Positions 1 to 10,082 of a DNA stretch of 64,000 nt are shown here, piece after piece; position 1 is the first letter of the stretch, and every line of letters starts with the position of its first letter. Origin of the DNA: Globodera rostochiensis (Eukaryota; Nematoda; Chromadorea; Rhabditida; Heteroderidae); assembly GCA_018350325.1 (NCBI GenBank), contig JAEVLN010000009.1, positions 1,633,388 to 1,697,387 of the forward strand, read 5' to 3'. The position numbers and the translations under genes were made by a program. Below the pieces are notes generated by a model, which saw only the letters and a list, made by a program, of their open reading frames with translations, was not told the DNA's origin and searched no databases.

Positions 1-1207
1 CCAAAGGGACCAGGGCGCACATCGGTTCAGGCTGACAACACCTCTGAAAGCATTAAAAATTTTCTCTCCTTTCCCTTTTGAAAACTCTCACCAGACACGA
101 GACACACGAACAGTTCGTGCGCGGCTAGCCATTCCATTGACCTGATCACCACCCCCACGACGCCGGGACTCTCGACGGCGACGACCAACGGAAAGGCACA
201 ACAACCCCAAGAAAAGGCAAAGCAGACACGAAACAAAGAGGAACGTGAGTCCGAGGGGATGAAAAAAAAGGGAAAATCGGGAAAGGGCAGGAAACAGAAG
301 GCGGATGGTCACACAAGACCGGTTCGTATAAACTAAAAGGGCCATAGGACAGGGAGGAAATCGGGTAAGAAACTAACCCAATCGGATGAAAGCAGCGAGG
401 GGATCCACACGGCAGACAGTGATCGGGACGATCGGATTGCTCCCAACCCAAAAATAAGGCAGCAGGACAGGGGCAGTTGAATTTACACCAAATTATGCAG
501 AATAAGTCGTAACAGCTGCAAAGTCCTCCTCTTCGAAGGGAAATGTTGATGAAAAGGCAGGAAAGAAGGAAGTTAGCAAACGTAAAATTCAAAAAAAAGA
601 AAGAAATACAGTAGGAACGTTCGGGTGATGAGGAAGTGTTCGCCTTTTTGTGACAGCCAATCCCAGGATTTTTGAATTCCTACGGGGATTAGGGTACCAA
701 CGGTTGCCCAAACGAACATTAATATATGTCAAAAGTCGGCACGGGCACAATGGCACCGACAAACCCTTGGGATTAGGCATTTTAGGAACGCGGCACACAG
801 AAAAACTATAAATCACGACTTAAGCCCAACCCCGAACAAAAAATGGGCAGAATAAAAAGAAGGGCAACCATCCCAAAAAGGCACATTTCCTCAGTGGTAT
901 GGCCAGACCGCTGCTTTAAGCGTAGCTGTACATTTTGCTTAAGCTTAGATACGGTATTTTAGCTCAAGAATTCTGATGAACAAGGCCTCTCTTTGAATTT
1001 GATCAAGACTCTCGAGCCCAAATACGATGATTTAGACAAAATAACTTGTAATTCGCCTTGCTGTCTATAACGCGAACGAAATCATACATTCGAACGACAG
1101 ATTTTACAATACATACACACTTTCTCGTGACAATTTCTGCTGACCCAACAATTCTTCTTTTCTGACCATTGACCCCACCCTTTCCCGCACCCAATTCTTA
1201 ACCGACC
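1..1207. other. No supported gene; possible retroelement leader or LTR
   Basis: No convincing gene is visible on either strand. The open frames here are short, lack domain signatures and lie in mixed-composition DNA. Because the next segment is a gag-like relic, this stretch may contain the 5' LTR and leader of the same retroelement, but no second LTR copy is present in the window to prove it. Confidence 0.3.
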
Positions 1208-2110
1208 TTGGCGTCGACCGACCCCTCCCGACCCTACGACAAAAAGTTTTCAACTGGCCCAAAACTGCGGACAGACCGGTATTTTAGAAAATTGGAAAAA
1301 TTGGACGAAATAAAAATGGAGGGTTTAGCAACGAAAATGGATGAGTTAAGCATAAAAATGGATAGCATGGCCCCAAAACCGACAATCCGAATCGACCTTT
1401 TCAAGGGGCACCGGGACCAAAGGACTTTTAGTTCATTTATCGGAGAATTTAATAAGCTGGCAACAACTTACAGTTGGCAAAACGCTGAAATGTGCAAGAT
1501 GTTGCCAATTTTTCTATCAAAAGAGGCCTAGATAATTTATGATGGCCTTACGAGGCAGCAAAAGGAAAATTGGCCGACTTTGATAGATCAATTGGCACAG
1601 AAATTCGCGATAGGGGCGGGCGTAATAGCGATTGACCTTTTTAGGAATGGCTTAAATATCAATTTGAGGGAGCAATTAAGACAAACCTAAGCCTACCACC
1701 CTCCACCAAGCTATTCAAGAAGCTATAGAAGAAGAAGAGGCTCAAGGTGAACTGGCCAGAGAAAAACTGGTCAGCTCACAAGTTGAGGCCGTAAAACAGC
1801 TGGGTTCCCAACCCCCCATAAACCAGAACAGGGTCCAGACGCGCCCCTTCCCAAATCAGAATTTTGGCAATAATGAGTACCGGAGACCATTTAGGGGAGG
1901 CTTTTTCCGGGGTGGCAGAAATTGGAATCAAAGGGCACCTTTCAACCGACAGTATAACCGGCCCACCACGTATTTCCAACGAAATCGATTTAGTCAGAAC
2001 CGGGAAGGAAACAACCCAAATTTTGAACCAGTGAGGAACCGATTTGTGAGACGGGGCAGAGGACGGGGTGGTTACAAAATAAACACTTTGGATACTAGAA
2101 CAAATTCGCG
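1208..2110 (+). pseudogene. Gag-like fragment of an LTR retroelement, broken
   Basis: The frame from 1208 encodes a helix-rich segment with features of retrotransposon Gag (IDLFKGHRDQRTFSSFIGEF, then LPIFLSKEA). An in-frame TAG at about 1529 is followed in the same frame by IYDGLTRQQKENWP, a pattern typical of Gag capsid regions. Further stops and frame changes follow. From about 1785 an Arg/Gly/Asn-rich basic tail resembles the nucleic-acid-binding C-terminus of zinc-finger-less Gags. There is no ATG at the start of the open stretch (it begins with TTG after a TAA), so the 5' end is also degraded. No protease, reverse transcriptase or integrase follows, so the element is internally deleted. 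Gypsy/BEL-type assignment is inference. Confidence 0.55.
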
Positions 2111-2270
2111 CTCTCTCTCTCCCCTTTGGTCAATAGTCACAGTGGTAACAATGATCAATCCCTTTTTGCCCAAAACGACACTTGCCTAACAAATCAGCCC
2201 CGACATTGGCGAAAATACCCTGTTAGCCCCACCAGAGAAAACGAATTGTACCCTACCAGACGAACAATAA

Positions 2271-3435
2271 ATGATCGGAGAATATGAAGTGGAAATATTC
2301 GTTCAACGTAATCGTCCTTTGATTTTTCAAGGATTCTCATGCCAAAAGAAAATAATCGGTGCCAGTACATATTCCTTCCTGAAAATGTTTAATTCCAAGA
2401 TTATTTTTCCAGACAAATTAGAAGGGTTTCCCCCCGAGGAGTGCTGGAAATTGGCCAAAAAAGGGAAGCTCGGGAAAAAGGAACTAGTCGGGTCGACGAA
2501 AATACTCTTAGATCATACACTGACTTAGAAATATTTGGGGCATTTTGGGTACGGAATACTTTTACGAATTCGATTATGTAGTGACAATAGGGATGGTTTA
2601 CGTGAACTATGAGAACAAAATTGTCAAATCGGAATTGGGATTCTTTGGGAATTGCTCCTTGGAGGAAAAAGTCTGCGAGAATGATAATGCGACATTAATA
2701 TGTGATGACAGCGCGGATTTTCACTGTCCTTACGAGACGGTAGGAACATACAGAGGAATAATTTCAAACTCCCATGTGCTGGTTGAAAATTTGCAGGCGG
2801 CTTTTATTTTCGCGGATTTTAGTAACGGAAACATCAGCGATGTGAACATTCTAAAATGTTTTCGGGCAAACACCTTTGCAATAGAAAATGACGTTTTCAT
2901 TGCAATTCCGGGAATGGACCGTTTCTTAACCAACAGAAAGAATGAAAAAGTGAGAATCCCGATTCGTTTGAACATTGATTATGATTACGAAGAGGAGTCC
3001 CGAGGAAAAAGGAACATCCCCGAACTGAAAAGACCAAGAAAAATAAACTTTGCGGAAAACCTAAGGATGACACCGGAAATCACAACGAGTCCAACGACTC
3101 CGACTGTCAAAACCACAACTGAGAAATCCACAACCACCACCACTAAGAAACCAACCACAACCACCACCACTAAGAAACCAACCACAACCACCACCACTAA
3201 GAAACCAACCACAACCACCACCACTAAGAAACCAACCACAACCACCACCACTAAGAAACCAACCACAACCACCACCACTAAGAAACCAACCACAACCACC
3301 ACCACTAAGAAACCAACCACAACCACCACCACTAAGAAACCAACCACAACCACCACCACTAAGAAACCAACCACAACCACCACCTTCTATTTATTAATTG
3401 TAGTGAAAAAATCTATGAAAATTTATGAATATTAA
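2271..3435 (+). pseudogene. Envelope-like ORF remnant with Thr-rich repeat
   Basis: Two adjacent frames (2271-2528, and about 2545-3435) lie just downstream of the gag-like relic, where an env gene would sit. The second encodes a Cys-bearing, N-glycosylation-rich ectodomain-like segment (NCS, NAT, NGNIS motifs) followed by a basic RGKR motif near 2998-3015, compatible with a furin-type cleavage site. It then runs into a Thr/Lys/Pro repeat and stops without a membrane anchor. What is seen: potential glycosylation sites, basic cleavage-like motif and position after gag. What is inferred: a retroviral or errantivirus-like envelope. A mucin-like host gene is the alternative. The frame break near 2530 and lack of an anchor suggest it is non-functional. 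Confidence 0.45.
3135..3384 (+). repeat. 27-bp coding minisatellite (Thr-rich), 9 copies
   Basis: The unit ACTAAGAAACCAACCACA plus ACCACCACC occurs nine times almost without mismatch. It encodes a nine-residue TKKPTTTTT repeat in the envelope-like frame. Near-perfect identity points to recent expansion or homogenisation. The opposite strand is also open (Val/Gly-rich) but only because of the repeat. Confidence 0.9.
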
Positions 3436-4983
3436 AATAAAAATAAAATTGACAATTATTCCAGGCATTTTCTGTAATGATTGTGATATTTTACTATTTT
3501 AATTATCATTTCATTTTGAACTAATTATTTTTTGAATATGATCAAAAAAGTAGTATTAAATTCGAAATTGTTAAAACTGTTTTCTCCCCGCTTCTTCTAA
3601 AAGTTTTTGGCTTTTTCATGATAAGCTATCCGGAAAAAAAATATTAAAAAAGAGAAAAATCAAAATGGAATCAAAAATTCAATTTGGCCTTTTGCTTAAG
3701 CATCTGAAATGAAAACCATATAATGCCGGAGTGCAAAAAAAAAAGAGAAATTCGTAATGAAATAAATTGTGCCATGATTTTTACTCAAATTTTCTTCCTG
3801 CCCCCAGATGATTATCTGATCGAGGCCGTCTCGTCCTCTGATAAACCATTTACCAAGGCGTCCGTGAAGTAGTCCTTAAGTTGATCCATGAACAACTTGA
3901 CATCCGGGTCAACACCGGCGACACTAAGAACAGCACGCCAACACTGATTACTCAGAAGGCTGTCGTACATCGATTTAAGGGCATGAAATTTCTAAAATTT
4001 TTATTCGTAAGCAAAGAATTTTACGGAAAACGGGAAAATATGCATCCTTATTTCCAAAATTCTCGTCATCGCTGACCCCCCCCCCCCTCGCATTAGAAGC
4101 TTAAAATAGTCTAAAAAGGGAATGCATGGTAAGTACACAGCGCTACCCTCGGCAAAAATGAATTTTGTCGCTCGATGATGTTATCATTATGGGTGTACAT
4201 TTAGTCGCGCTCCCGACGGAACAAAAAACCAGGTCCAGGACATTCATTTAAAAAACTGGGCCCTGAAAAAACCTGGAAATCCGGTCTCCGTCCCGTACTA
4301 CCCCTATAAACTTCAATAAAAAAAGCATACAGAAAGCCGAACTTCTTGCCATCTGACGGCTCGTGGCAGCTGAAACTTTCGCAGCGTTCGAGAAGAGGAA
4401 CAGACGGCGTTTAAAACGCCGTGCTCGGCACGGATACAATTGACTAGTTCAAATAAAAGTTCTGGCGGGAGCTTTTTATGCGCACTTTTCGTTGTTGGGA
4501 ACATTGTTGAAAATTGGGGTTAAAAAGAATTAGTCCTTGGGAGGTTGGATGGTTAATTTGATCGGTGGGAGAAAAACTGTAAAGGGATATCAAATTTACA
4601 ATTCGGCACAATCGACTAAAAATCCCTGTTATTAGTTTAGCCAATAGTTAATCATCATTCAAAAATTCACTTTTGCAATATTTTGATGACATCGCATAGT
4701 ATGATTTAATCGGCCTAAAAAGTCGCGAGTTGGGTATTTACCGATTTAATCAAATAATATTCTTTCATACATATGATTAAAAACAAATTTCATAGGTTGA
4801 TCTACACAATTAATCGAACAAGGAAGTGGGGGGGGGGTGTAACAAAAAAACGGGGGCAAATTCAGATTGAGGAGCATTGGGGTCAAATGTGCTTCGCTTC
4901 TTTCTTCACTGTGGCCATTCCAACAATGCGTCTCCGCCAATCGATAAAGCATTGATGAAGGGGGCGGTGGGGGGGGGGGAGGG
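3436..4983. other. AT-rich spacer with C and G homopolymers
   Basis: Apart from a possible minus-strand exon at 3812-3985, no gene, RNA or clean TIR pair is visible. Long C or G runs occur near 4078, 4828 and 4966. Confidence 0.5.
3812..3985 (-). CDS. Possible terminal exon, unknown protein
   Basis: On the minus strand an open stretch of about 57 codons ends at TAA (3812-3814). It has coding-like composition: acidic and amphipathic, with segments such as ALKSMYDSLL, LSVAGVDPDVKLFMDQLKDY and GLSEDETASIR. I do not recognise the family. No other exon or clean start was found nearby, so this could be the last exon of a broken gene or chance. Confidence 0.25.
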   Translation of the reverse strand, partial: HALKSMYDSLLSNQCWRAVLSVAGVDPDVKLFMDQLKDYFTDALVNGLSEDETASIR

Positions 4984-4991
4984 GTGGGCAA

Positions 4992-5740
4992 CAGGGATGG
5001 GCGGAATTCCGTTTTCCGTTTTTCCGTTGTTTTTGGGCCTTTTTTTCCGTTTTCCGTTAAAATGCCCTTTTTAACGGAAAAGAACGGAAAAAATATACAC
5101 CCCTAAGAATGGGATTTTTGGAGGAGTGGGATGCGGTTTGGTTGTGGTGTAATGGTGAGTGGTTGGTGTGGGGAGATAAGTGTGGGTGGGGGTTCAGATC
5201 CCCGACTTGTCAGTGATTATTTCTTATTTTTCTGTACAGTTACGGTGGTTAAACAATTTTAAAAATTCTTTTTAACTTTTTCCAATTACAAACAAACATT
5301 TTAGATGACAATTCACAAGCTTTTCATTCATTTTTTGTTGGACGAAATCAAAAAACATTTGGGGAACTTCAAAAATTGCCGAATTTTTTAAAATTTTGGT
5401 TGCAAATCCTTAACAAATTAAGTCGAAAATTTCAAAATTTTCTCCGGCGGCGCCTACCGGCACCACCGACCCCCCCACCCAAAAGCCTAGAATAGATTTA
5501 GAAGGCCGCTGAAAAAAAGACACCCTTCAAAATTTTTAAAAACTGTTAATATTTCAAAAAATATTTATTAAATAAATTATTTTTAAAAAAAAATAATTTT
5601 TTTATTTTATTTGAAAATTTTTCCGTTTTCCGTTTTCCGTTTTTCCGTTGTTTTTGGGCCTTTTTTTCCGTTTTACGTTTTCCGTTAAAAAAAATATTTC
5701 CGTTTTCCGTTTTTTGAAAATAAATTTCCGCCCATCCCTG
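4992..5740. mobile_element. hAT-type MITE, 749 bp, perfect 8-bp TSD
   Basis: The termini are CAGGGATGGGCGGAA (4992-5006) and its exact reverse complement (5726-5740). The 8-bp target duplication GTGGGCAA is at 4984-4991 and 5741-5748. CAGGG ends plus an 8-bp TSD are the hAT superfamily signature. Both subterminal zones are low-complexity arrays of TTCCGTTTT. The interior has a tRNA-like segment (5139-5215) and the GC-rich hairpin (5444-5470). No transposase ORF is present, so mobility would depend on an enzyme supplied in trans. Confidence 0.9.
5139..5215 (+). other. tRNA-like (pol III A/B box) relic inside hAT MITE
   Basis: An A-box-like TGGTGTAATGGT (about 5145-5156) is followed about 45 nt later by a B-box-like GGGGGTTCAGATCCCC (about 5188-5204), in the order and spacing of a tRNA gene. 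No matching acceptor stem can be paired, so it is not a functional tRNA gene. It is probably a tRNA-derived insert carried by the MITE. Confidence 0.5.
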
Positions 5741-6135
5741 GTGGGCAAGGATCTCAACTCACCTGCGAGAAAATATGGCAACCGGCTCTAAAATAGTGGC
5801 ATTTTTATGGCATCGAAAGCTCAAAAATATGGCATTTCATGGCAAATTTAATAAGCAATTTTCAAAAAACAAAATTTTTGAAGAGAGGTGTGTGGTCGGC
5901 GGTGCCGATAGGTGCCGCCGAGAAAACTTTTGAAGATTTTAACTTCAAATTGTACGAACCAAGGAGCACTATTTTCGGCAAATTCCATTTTTTCCTTCAA
6001 AAAATAAGAAATGTTGACAAAGTTCATAAATGTGGCAAAATAGGTGGCAAGTGTGGAAACTGAAAAAAGTGGCAAATTTCCAAAATAGGTAGTGAGTGGC
6101 ATTTGCCACTAAAAGAAGGCATTTTGAGATCCCTG

Positions 6136-6421
6136 TGGGTGGGGGAGGGGCAGGGGGTTTGTGGGCGAATGAATAGAGAGGAGGAATTTCCTATTATCCG
6201 GAACCGGAGCTGAACATTTTGGATCCAATTATCCGGTCCAGAGGGTGTAGCAGTCAAATTATTCGGGGGGGGGGGGTCCAATATCCGGGATGGATGTCGG
6301 AGCCATCTGCCGGAGGGAGGGGGCCGGTTATCTTATCAGCTTTTTGCTTGTATCGATTTTAAAATGTTTTTCCGAAAGACTAATAACTCGGCCATCGCCT
6401 AAGGGAGCGACTGAAAGTGTC
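6136..6421. other. G-rich spacer
   Basis: Runs of G near 6143 and 6267, with several TATCCGG motifs that resemble fragments of the neighbouring element. No gene is seen. Confidence 0.5.
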
Positions 6422-6900
6422 CAGGCGTGGGCACGGGCATCCGGATATCCAGATATCCGCGGATACTCACGGATACGGACGGATGACGGATATGACCCTA
6501 ATATCCGCGGATATCCGTCGTACCCGTTGTTTTTTGACTGCCGAAGGAAAATTTGTTGATGATTTTCTTAAATTGATTTTCAAAGGTTAACGGTGGCCGA
6601 GTGGTTCAACTTTTAGGGTATTCTATTTTGGGTCTAAGATAATATTTTCTTGTTAACTCATACATTTCAAATTCCGGATTAATTTTAATCAGACAATACA
6701 ACACGGTCGGAAAAAATTTGCTTTAAAAAATCATTTTTTCAAATTTTCGAGCAATTTTAGTGGGTTAAATAATGCGGATATCAGCGGACGGATAACCGGA
6801 TTGGAATTTTGGAACGTCACGGATACGGACGGATAACGGCTATGAGATTTTGGGGGCGGACAGATACGGATACAAAAATTCGTATCCGTGCCCACGCCTG
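6422..6900. mobile_element. hAT-like TIR element with GGATAC subterminal array
   Basis: Left end CAGGCGTGGGCACGG (6422-6436) is the exact reverse complement of the right end at 6886-6900. Subterminal regions consist of repeated GGATAC, GGACGGAT and TATCCGCGGATA palindromes. The flanking octamers do not match, so the TSD has decayed or the ends are slightly off. No transposase is encoded. A tRNA-like sequence lies inside (6590-6680). Confidence 0.75.
6590..6680 (+). other. tRNA Leu/Ser-like A-box relic inside TIR element
   Basis: CGGTGGCCGAGTGGTT at about 6591-6606 matches the D-arm/A-box of class II tRNAs (Leu, Ser). A weak B-box-like CATTTCAAATTCCGG lies near 6663-6677, at the longer spacing expected of a variable-arm tRNA. 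The rest is AT-rich and unfoldable as a tRNA. This is a degenerate relic, not a functional gene. Confidence 0.4.
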
Positions 6901-6974
6901 GTTTGTTCACGAGTTTGGTCCATCAATAACATAAAAACTTCCTTAATAAACATTTTTTAACAAACCCACTGATC

Positions 6975-7205
6975 AGGTGGTGAAATGTCGTTTCCCCCTA
7001 ATTTGTTAGGCGGTGAAATGCCACCTAATTTGTTAGGCGGTGAAATGCCCCCTAATTTGTTAGGCGGTGAAATGTCGTTTTCCCCTTAGGTGGTGAAATG
7101 TCGTTTCCCCCTAATTTGTTAGGCGGTGAAATGCCCCCTAATTTGTTAGGTGGTGAAATGTCGTTTTTTCCCTTAGGTGGTGAAATGTCGTTTTTCCCCT
7201 TTCCC
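6975..7205. repeat. Short tandem repeat, unit about 26 bp
   Basis: Irregular tandem copies of CCTAATTTGTTAGGCGGTGAAATG, mixed with a shorter variant TTAGGTGGTGAAATGTCGTTT. Unit number and order vary, and no coding role is evident. Confidence 0.8.
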
Positions 7206-7261
7206 CTTGAAATGTACGATAAAAGTGCCAAAAGAAGAGAAGTGACAATCTGGACACCAAA

Positions 7262-9345
7262 ATGGCTGTGCCCGGCGGCGACCCGGCCAAATTGGACGCT
7301 GACAAAGTGGCCAAAGCGTTTTATTGCCTTCCGCGCATTTTTGCCAAATTAAAACTGGCACAAAAAAATGGATTGAAATTTCAAAGTGTCAAAAAAGGAA
7401 CAGTGGGAAATGGAGAAAAGTACTTTTCACCTTCCTCTAGCTGGCTCCTCTTTTGGTACTTTTCCCGTATCGGACTTTGGACTTTTCACACACAGCGATT
7501 CAAAAAATGAGAGGTGTGCAAACAAATTGAGGAAAGTACGAGAGATATATACAAATTTCCCCTCTTTCTCAGTGAGTTCACTTTGCATTGCCCATTTTCT
7601 TCTTTCATTTTGTACTTCCTCCATGAACTCTGTTCCATTCACATCACTCGCATAATCCCCCCCCCCCCCGCCGCCGCCCATTCCTCAAAAGGCGAACCAT
7701 TAAATATCCATTCATTTACCTTAAAAAAATAAAAAATGCCATTGAATTTACCCGGTTTTATTGATTTTTTTGCTTGAATTTACCAATTTTTCTGTTTTCG
7801 GTTGCACTTGAGCAAAGCCCCCCCCCCCGTCAACCTGTGCAAAGCTTGGCTTTTTCGTCTGTGGCGTCTACGCTTTTTGCCCACAGTTTGCATGGATTTG
7901 GTGGGCATGCACTGTTCGCTTGAGCGCTTTGTGGAGGAGTTGGGTCCGTACCTGGACAACATCGCCGCATGGATCCGGGTAGGCGTGCCTGAGGTGTGCT
8001 GAACACGCCAAAATTCGCTATCACCATGGCCCATGACGGAAAGGGTGTGTGGAAATGGGATTTTTTTTCAAAAAACAGAAAACATTTAAAAATGGTTGCC
8101 TCGTTGAGCCGAACCCTGTTGCGTATATGAACAAATCCGTGCCGTTCTTGCCTACAGCAACGCCGCTGTGGAAGAACTGCCCCAACTTCTTGTCGCTGAT
8201 GATGTATCACACTCATTAGCACCATCTTTTGCATTCTACAACTCAAAAATAATTTTGTTTTTTAATTTTTAATGGTAGTCTCCAATGACGCTCAGGGCAT
8301 TTCAGATTTTTTTTCTTCAAAAAAATCCAATTTTAAATTTAGTCTATCCATTGCTCCGCATCGGCAGACGTCAAGCAATCCGTCCGGGCATTGCACATTT
8401 TCTTCTGGACACCAAAATGGCTGTGCCCAACAGCGACCCGGCCAATTGGCCGCCAACGAAGTGTCCAAAGCGTTTTATTGTCAAGCTAAAGACACGAAAT
8501 GCTTTCCCCGTTTTTTTGCCAAATTAAATTGGCACGCAAAAATAGATTGAAATATTATTATTTTTTTCTAATAATTGTTCCGAAAATCATTAAATTTAAA
8601 AATATATTTTTATTTTTTAATAGGTAGTTTTTTTTCTATTTTCCCCCATTCATTTTCAGCCCTTTTTTGTGGCCTGCCCGTTAGCATCGATGCCTTCAAG
8701 CGTCTTTCTTTCCGCCGCTACCTTCGACTTTTGCCTTGTCGACGAGGCCTCCCAACGCGCGGACGCCGAACTGATCGCTTCGCTTCTGATCGCTGATCGC
8801 TTTACTCTGTGCACGGCACACAAAAATCCGTCGACAAAGTTTTTGGCGCATGGCAACTCATCATTGGCACTCCTTCAAATATGGAATTTCTTCCTTTTTT
8901 TGTTGTTGCTAAATCACAACCTCTACAACCCTCAGAAATAGTTTAAGCGAATCGCAACAATGCTTTTGTCAATGCATGACTGACTACCTTTTTATTTATT
9001 ATACTTAATATGATTCAATGTAAATGGTTTTTAGTGTTGAATTTTATCTACTGTTGACGTGACAATGGAGGAAGAGGTATGGTTTAGTCTTTTTTTAATT
9101 CTAATGATAAATAGGGCTAATTTTTGCGTTATGGACCCCAATTTTTTTTATTATGAATGTTTTATGAATTTAGAATAAACACTTTAACCGCAAAAATCAT
9201 TTTAGAAATTTTTTGAACTCAAAAAGCTCTACTCTGGACTTCTGAATAAACAGAGCTGGGAGTATGTTCTTGCTGCCGCCCGTGTTGGCACCGAATCCAA
9301 GCTGTTTTTGGAGCATCTACATGAATGCCTGAAAGACGCTCCGGT
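7262..9345 (+). pseudogene. Decayed SF1 (UPF1/DNA2-like) helicase fragments
   Basis: Scattered sense-strand pieces carry helicase motifs. AYSNAAVEEL at about 8152-8180 matches motif Ia of superfamily 1 helicases. FCLVDEASQRADAELIASL at about 8723-8780 is the Walker B/motif II region (DEASQ), and the residues after it weakly resemble motif III (GDHKQLPP in intact members). The piece starting MAVP (7262-7375) is repeated in diverged form at 8417-8545, so one exon-like segment is duplicated. A further coding-like piece (QSWEYVLAAARVG, 9250-9345) precedes the SOD gene. No Walker A is present here and the frames are not joined by splice sites I can defend, so this is a pseudogene or several overlapping relics. 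A Walker-A-like fragment of a similar helicase occurs at about 48.7 kb. Confidence 0.45.
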
Positions 9346-9659
9346 AAATGAATCAGTTCGCACTCCAGCATAATATGTATGTAATTCAGTTGACGAAGAA
9401 AAAGGCAGTTTGTAGCATTATTGGCGTTGCCGTTGGAAGCCAGGGCATCGATGGCAGGGCTGTGTCGAAATTTCGATTTTCGAATTTCGATTTTCGACGT
9501 TTTTTTCCTTTCGATTTTCGATTTCGACAAAAATGGGCTGTTTTTCGAAAATAATTTCGAAAGTCGGAGGTCCAGGTTTTTAAATTTTTGGCAAGGATGG
9601 GCAGTGGTCTTGCCAACTTTTTGACAAACTTTAAATCTTTTTTACATGCGTCCAACAGG

Positions 9660-9725
9660 TAAATTTATAGCTCAGTGGTTTGTCTTTACGATTTTGTCTT
9701 TTGGGTTCGAACCCGCTACAGTGCG
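9660..9725 (+). other. tRNA-like A/B-box relic inside hAT MITE
   Basis: TAGCTCAGTGGT (9668-9679) is a perfect A box and GGGTTCGAACCC (about 9704-9715) a near-perfect B box, at tRNA-like spacing. Flanking bases do not form an acceptor stem. The related copy at 15281-15640 keeps both boxes, showing that the sequence is part of the transposon family. Confidence 0.6.
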
Positions 9726-10056
9726 ATCACTTTTTTAACCTTTCTTCGGCCTTCACATTCTATCCCCCATTAACGGAACATTTTTAATGATTTTCATTAT
9801 TTTTAAATTAAAATACTTACAAAAAAAGACCGCCGTACATTCTCCACTCTTATGTAAAAATGTTTTCCCCGAAATTACGAAGAAAAAAGCTCAATTTTGC
9901 GAAAATTTTGGTGAAATTGCTTAACAAAACCCCCAAATTTCTCCCAGCGGCGCCTATCGGCACCGACGGGCCGCCACTGAAAGCATAAAGTCGACCAATT
10001 CATTGTGGTTTTGGATCATTTTTCTTAACAAATTGAGTCAAAAAATCAAAATTTTC

Positions 10057-10082
10057 TCGGCGGCGCCTATCGGCACCGCCGA
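10057..10082. repeat. Dispersed GC-rich hairpin motif (exemplar)
   Basis: TCGGCGGCGCC-TATC-GGCACCGCCGA folds into a 10-11 bp stem with a four-base loop and one G/A-type mismatch. It is normally followed or preceded by AAAATTTT-CTC. Other copies or halves are near 5444, 5896, 9952, 37197, 37338, 40958, 47189, 49382, 49497, 55570, 60021 and 60120. Most lie inside TIR elements. Confidence 0.85.

Larger units (their letters stand above)
4989..6135. mobile_element. hAT-like non-autonomous element, interrupted near its 5' tip
   Basis: Terminal sequences CAAGGATCTCAA (4989-4991 continuing at 5749 after the nested element) and TTGAGATCCCTG (about 6124-6135) form an imperfect TIR. Flanking octamers GGGGTGGG (4981-4988) and TGGGTGGG (6136-6143) match at 7 of 8 positions, consistent with an hAT-type 8-bp target duplication. 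The interior (5749-6123) has repeated ATGGCA/GTGGCA motifs and one copy of the GC-rich hairpin (5896-5921). No transposase is encoded. A second element (4992-5740) inserted three bases inside the left end. Confidence 0.65.

Noticed and set aside
146..592. 148-codon minus-strand frame rich in Cys/Pro/Ser
   Set aside because: No motif, no flanking exons, overlapping frames on the same strand. Treated as chance.
2985..3383. Val/Gly-rich minus-strand frame opposite the Thr repeat
   Set aside because: It is the reverse complement of a 27-bp coding repeat and has no independent support.
5139..5215. Functional tRNA gene
   Set aside because: A/B boxes are visible, but no acceptor stem or full cloverleaf can be formed.
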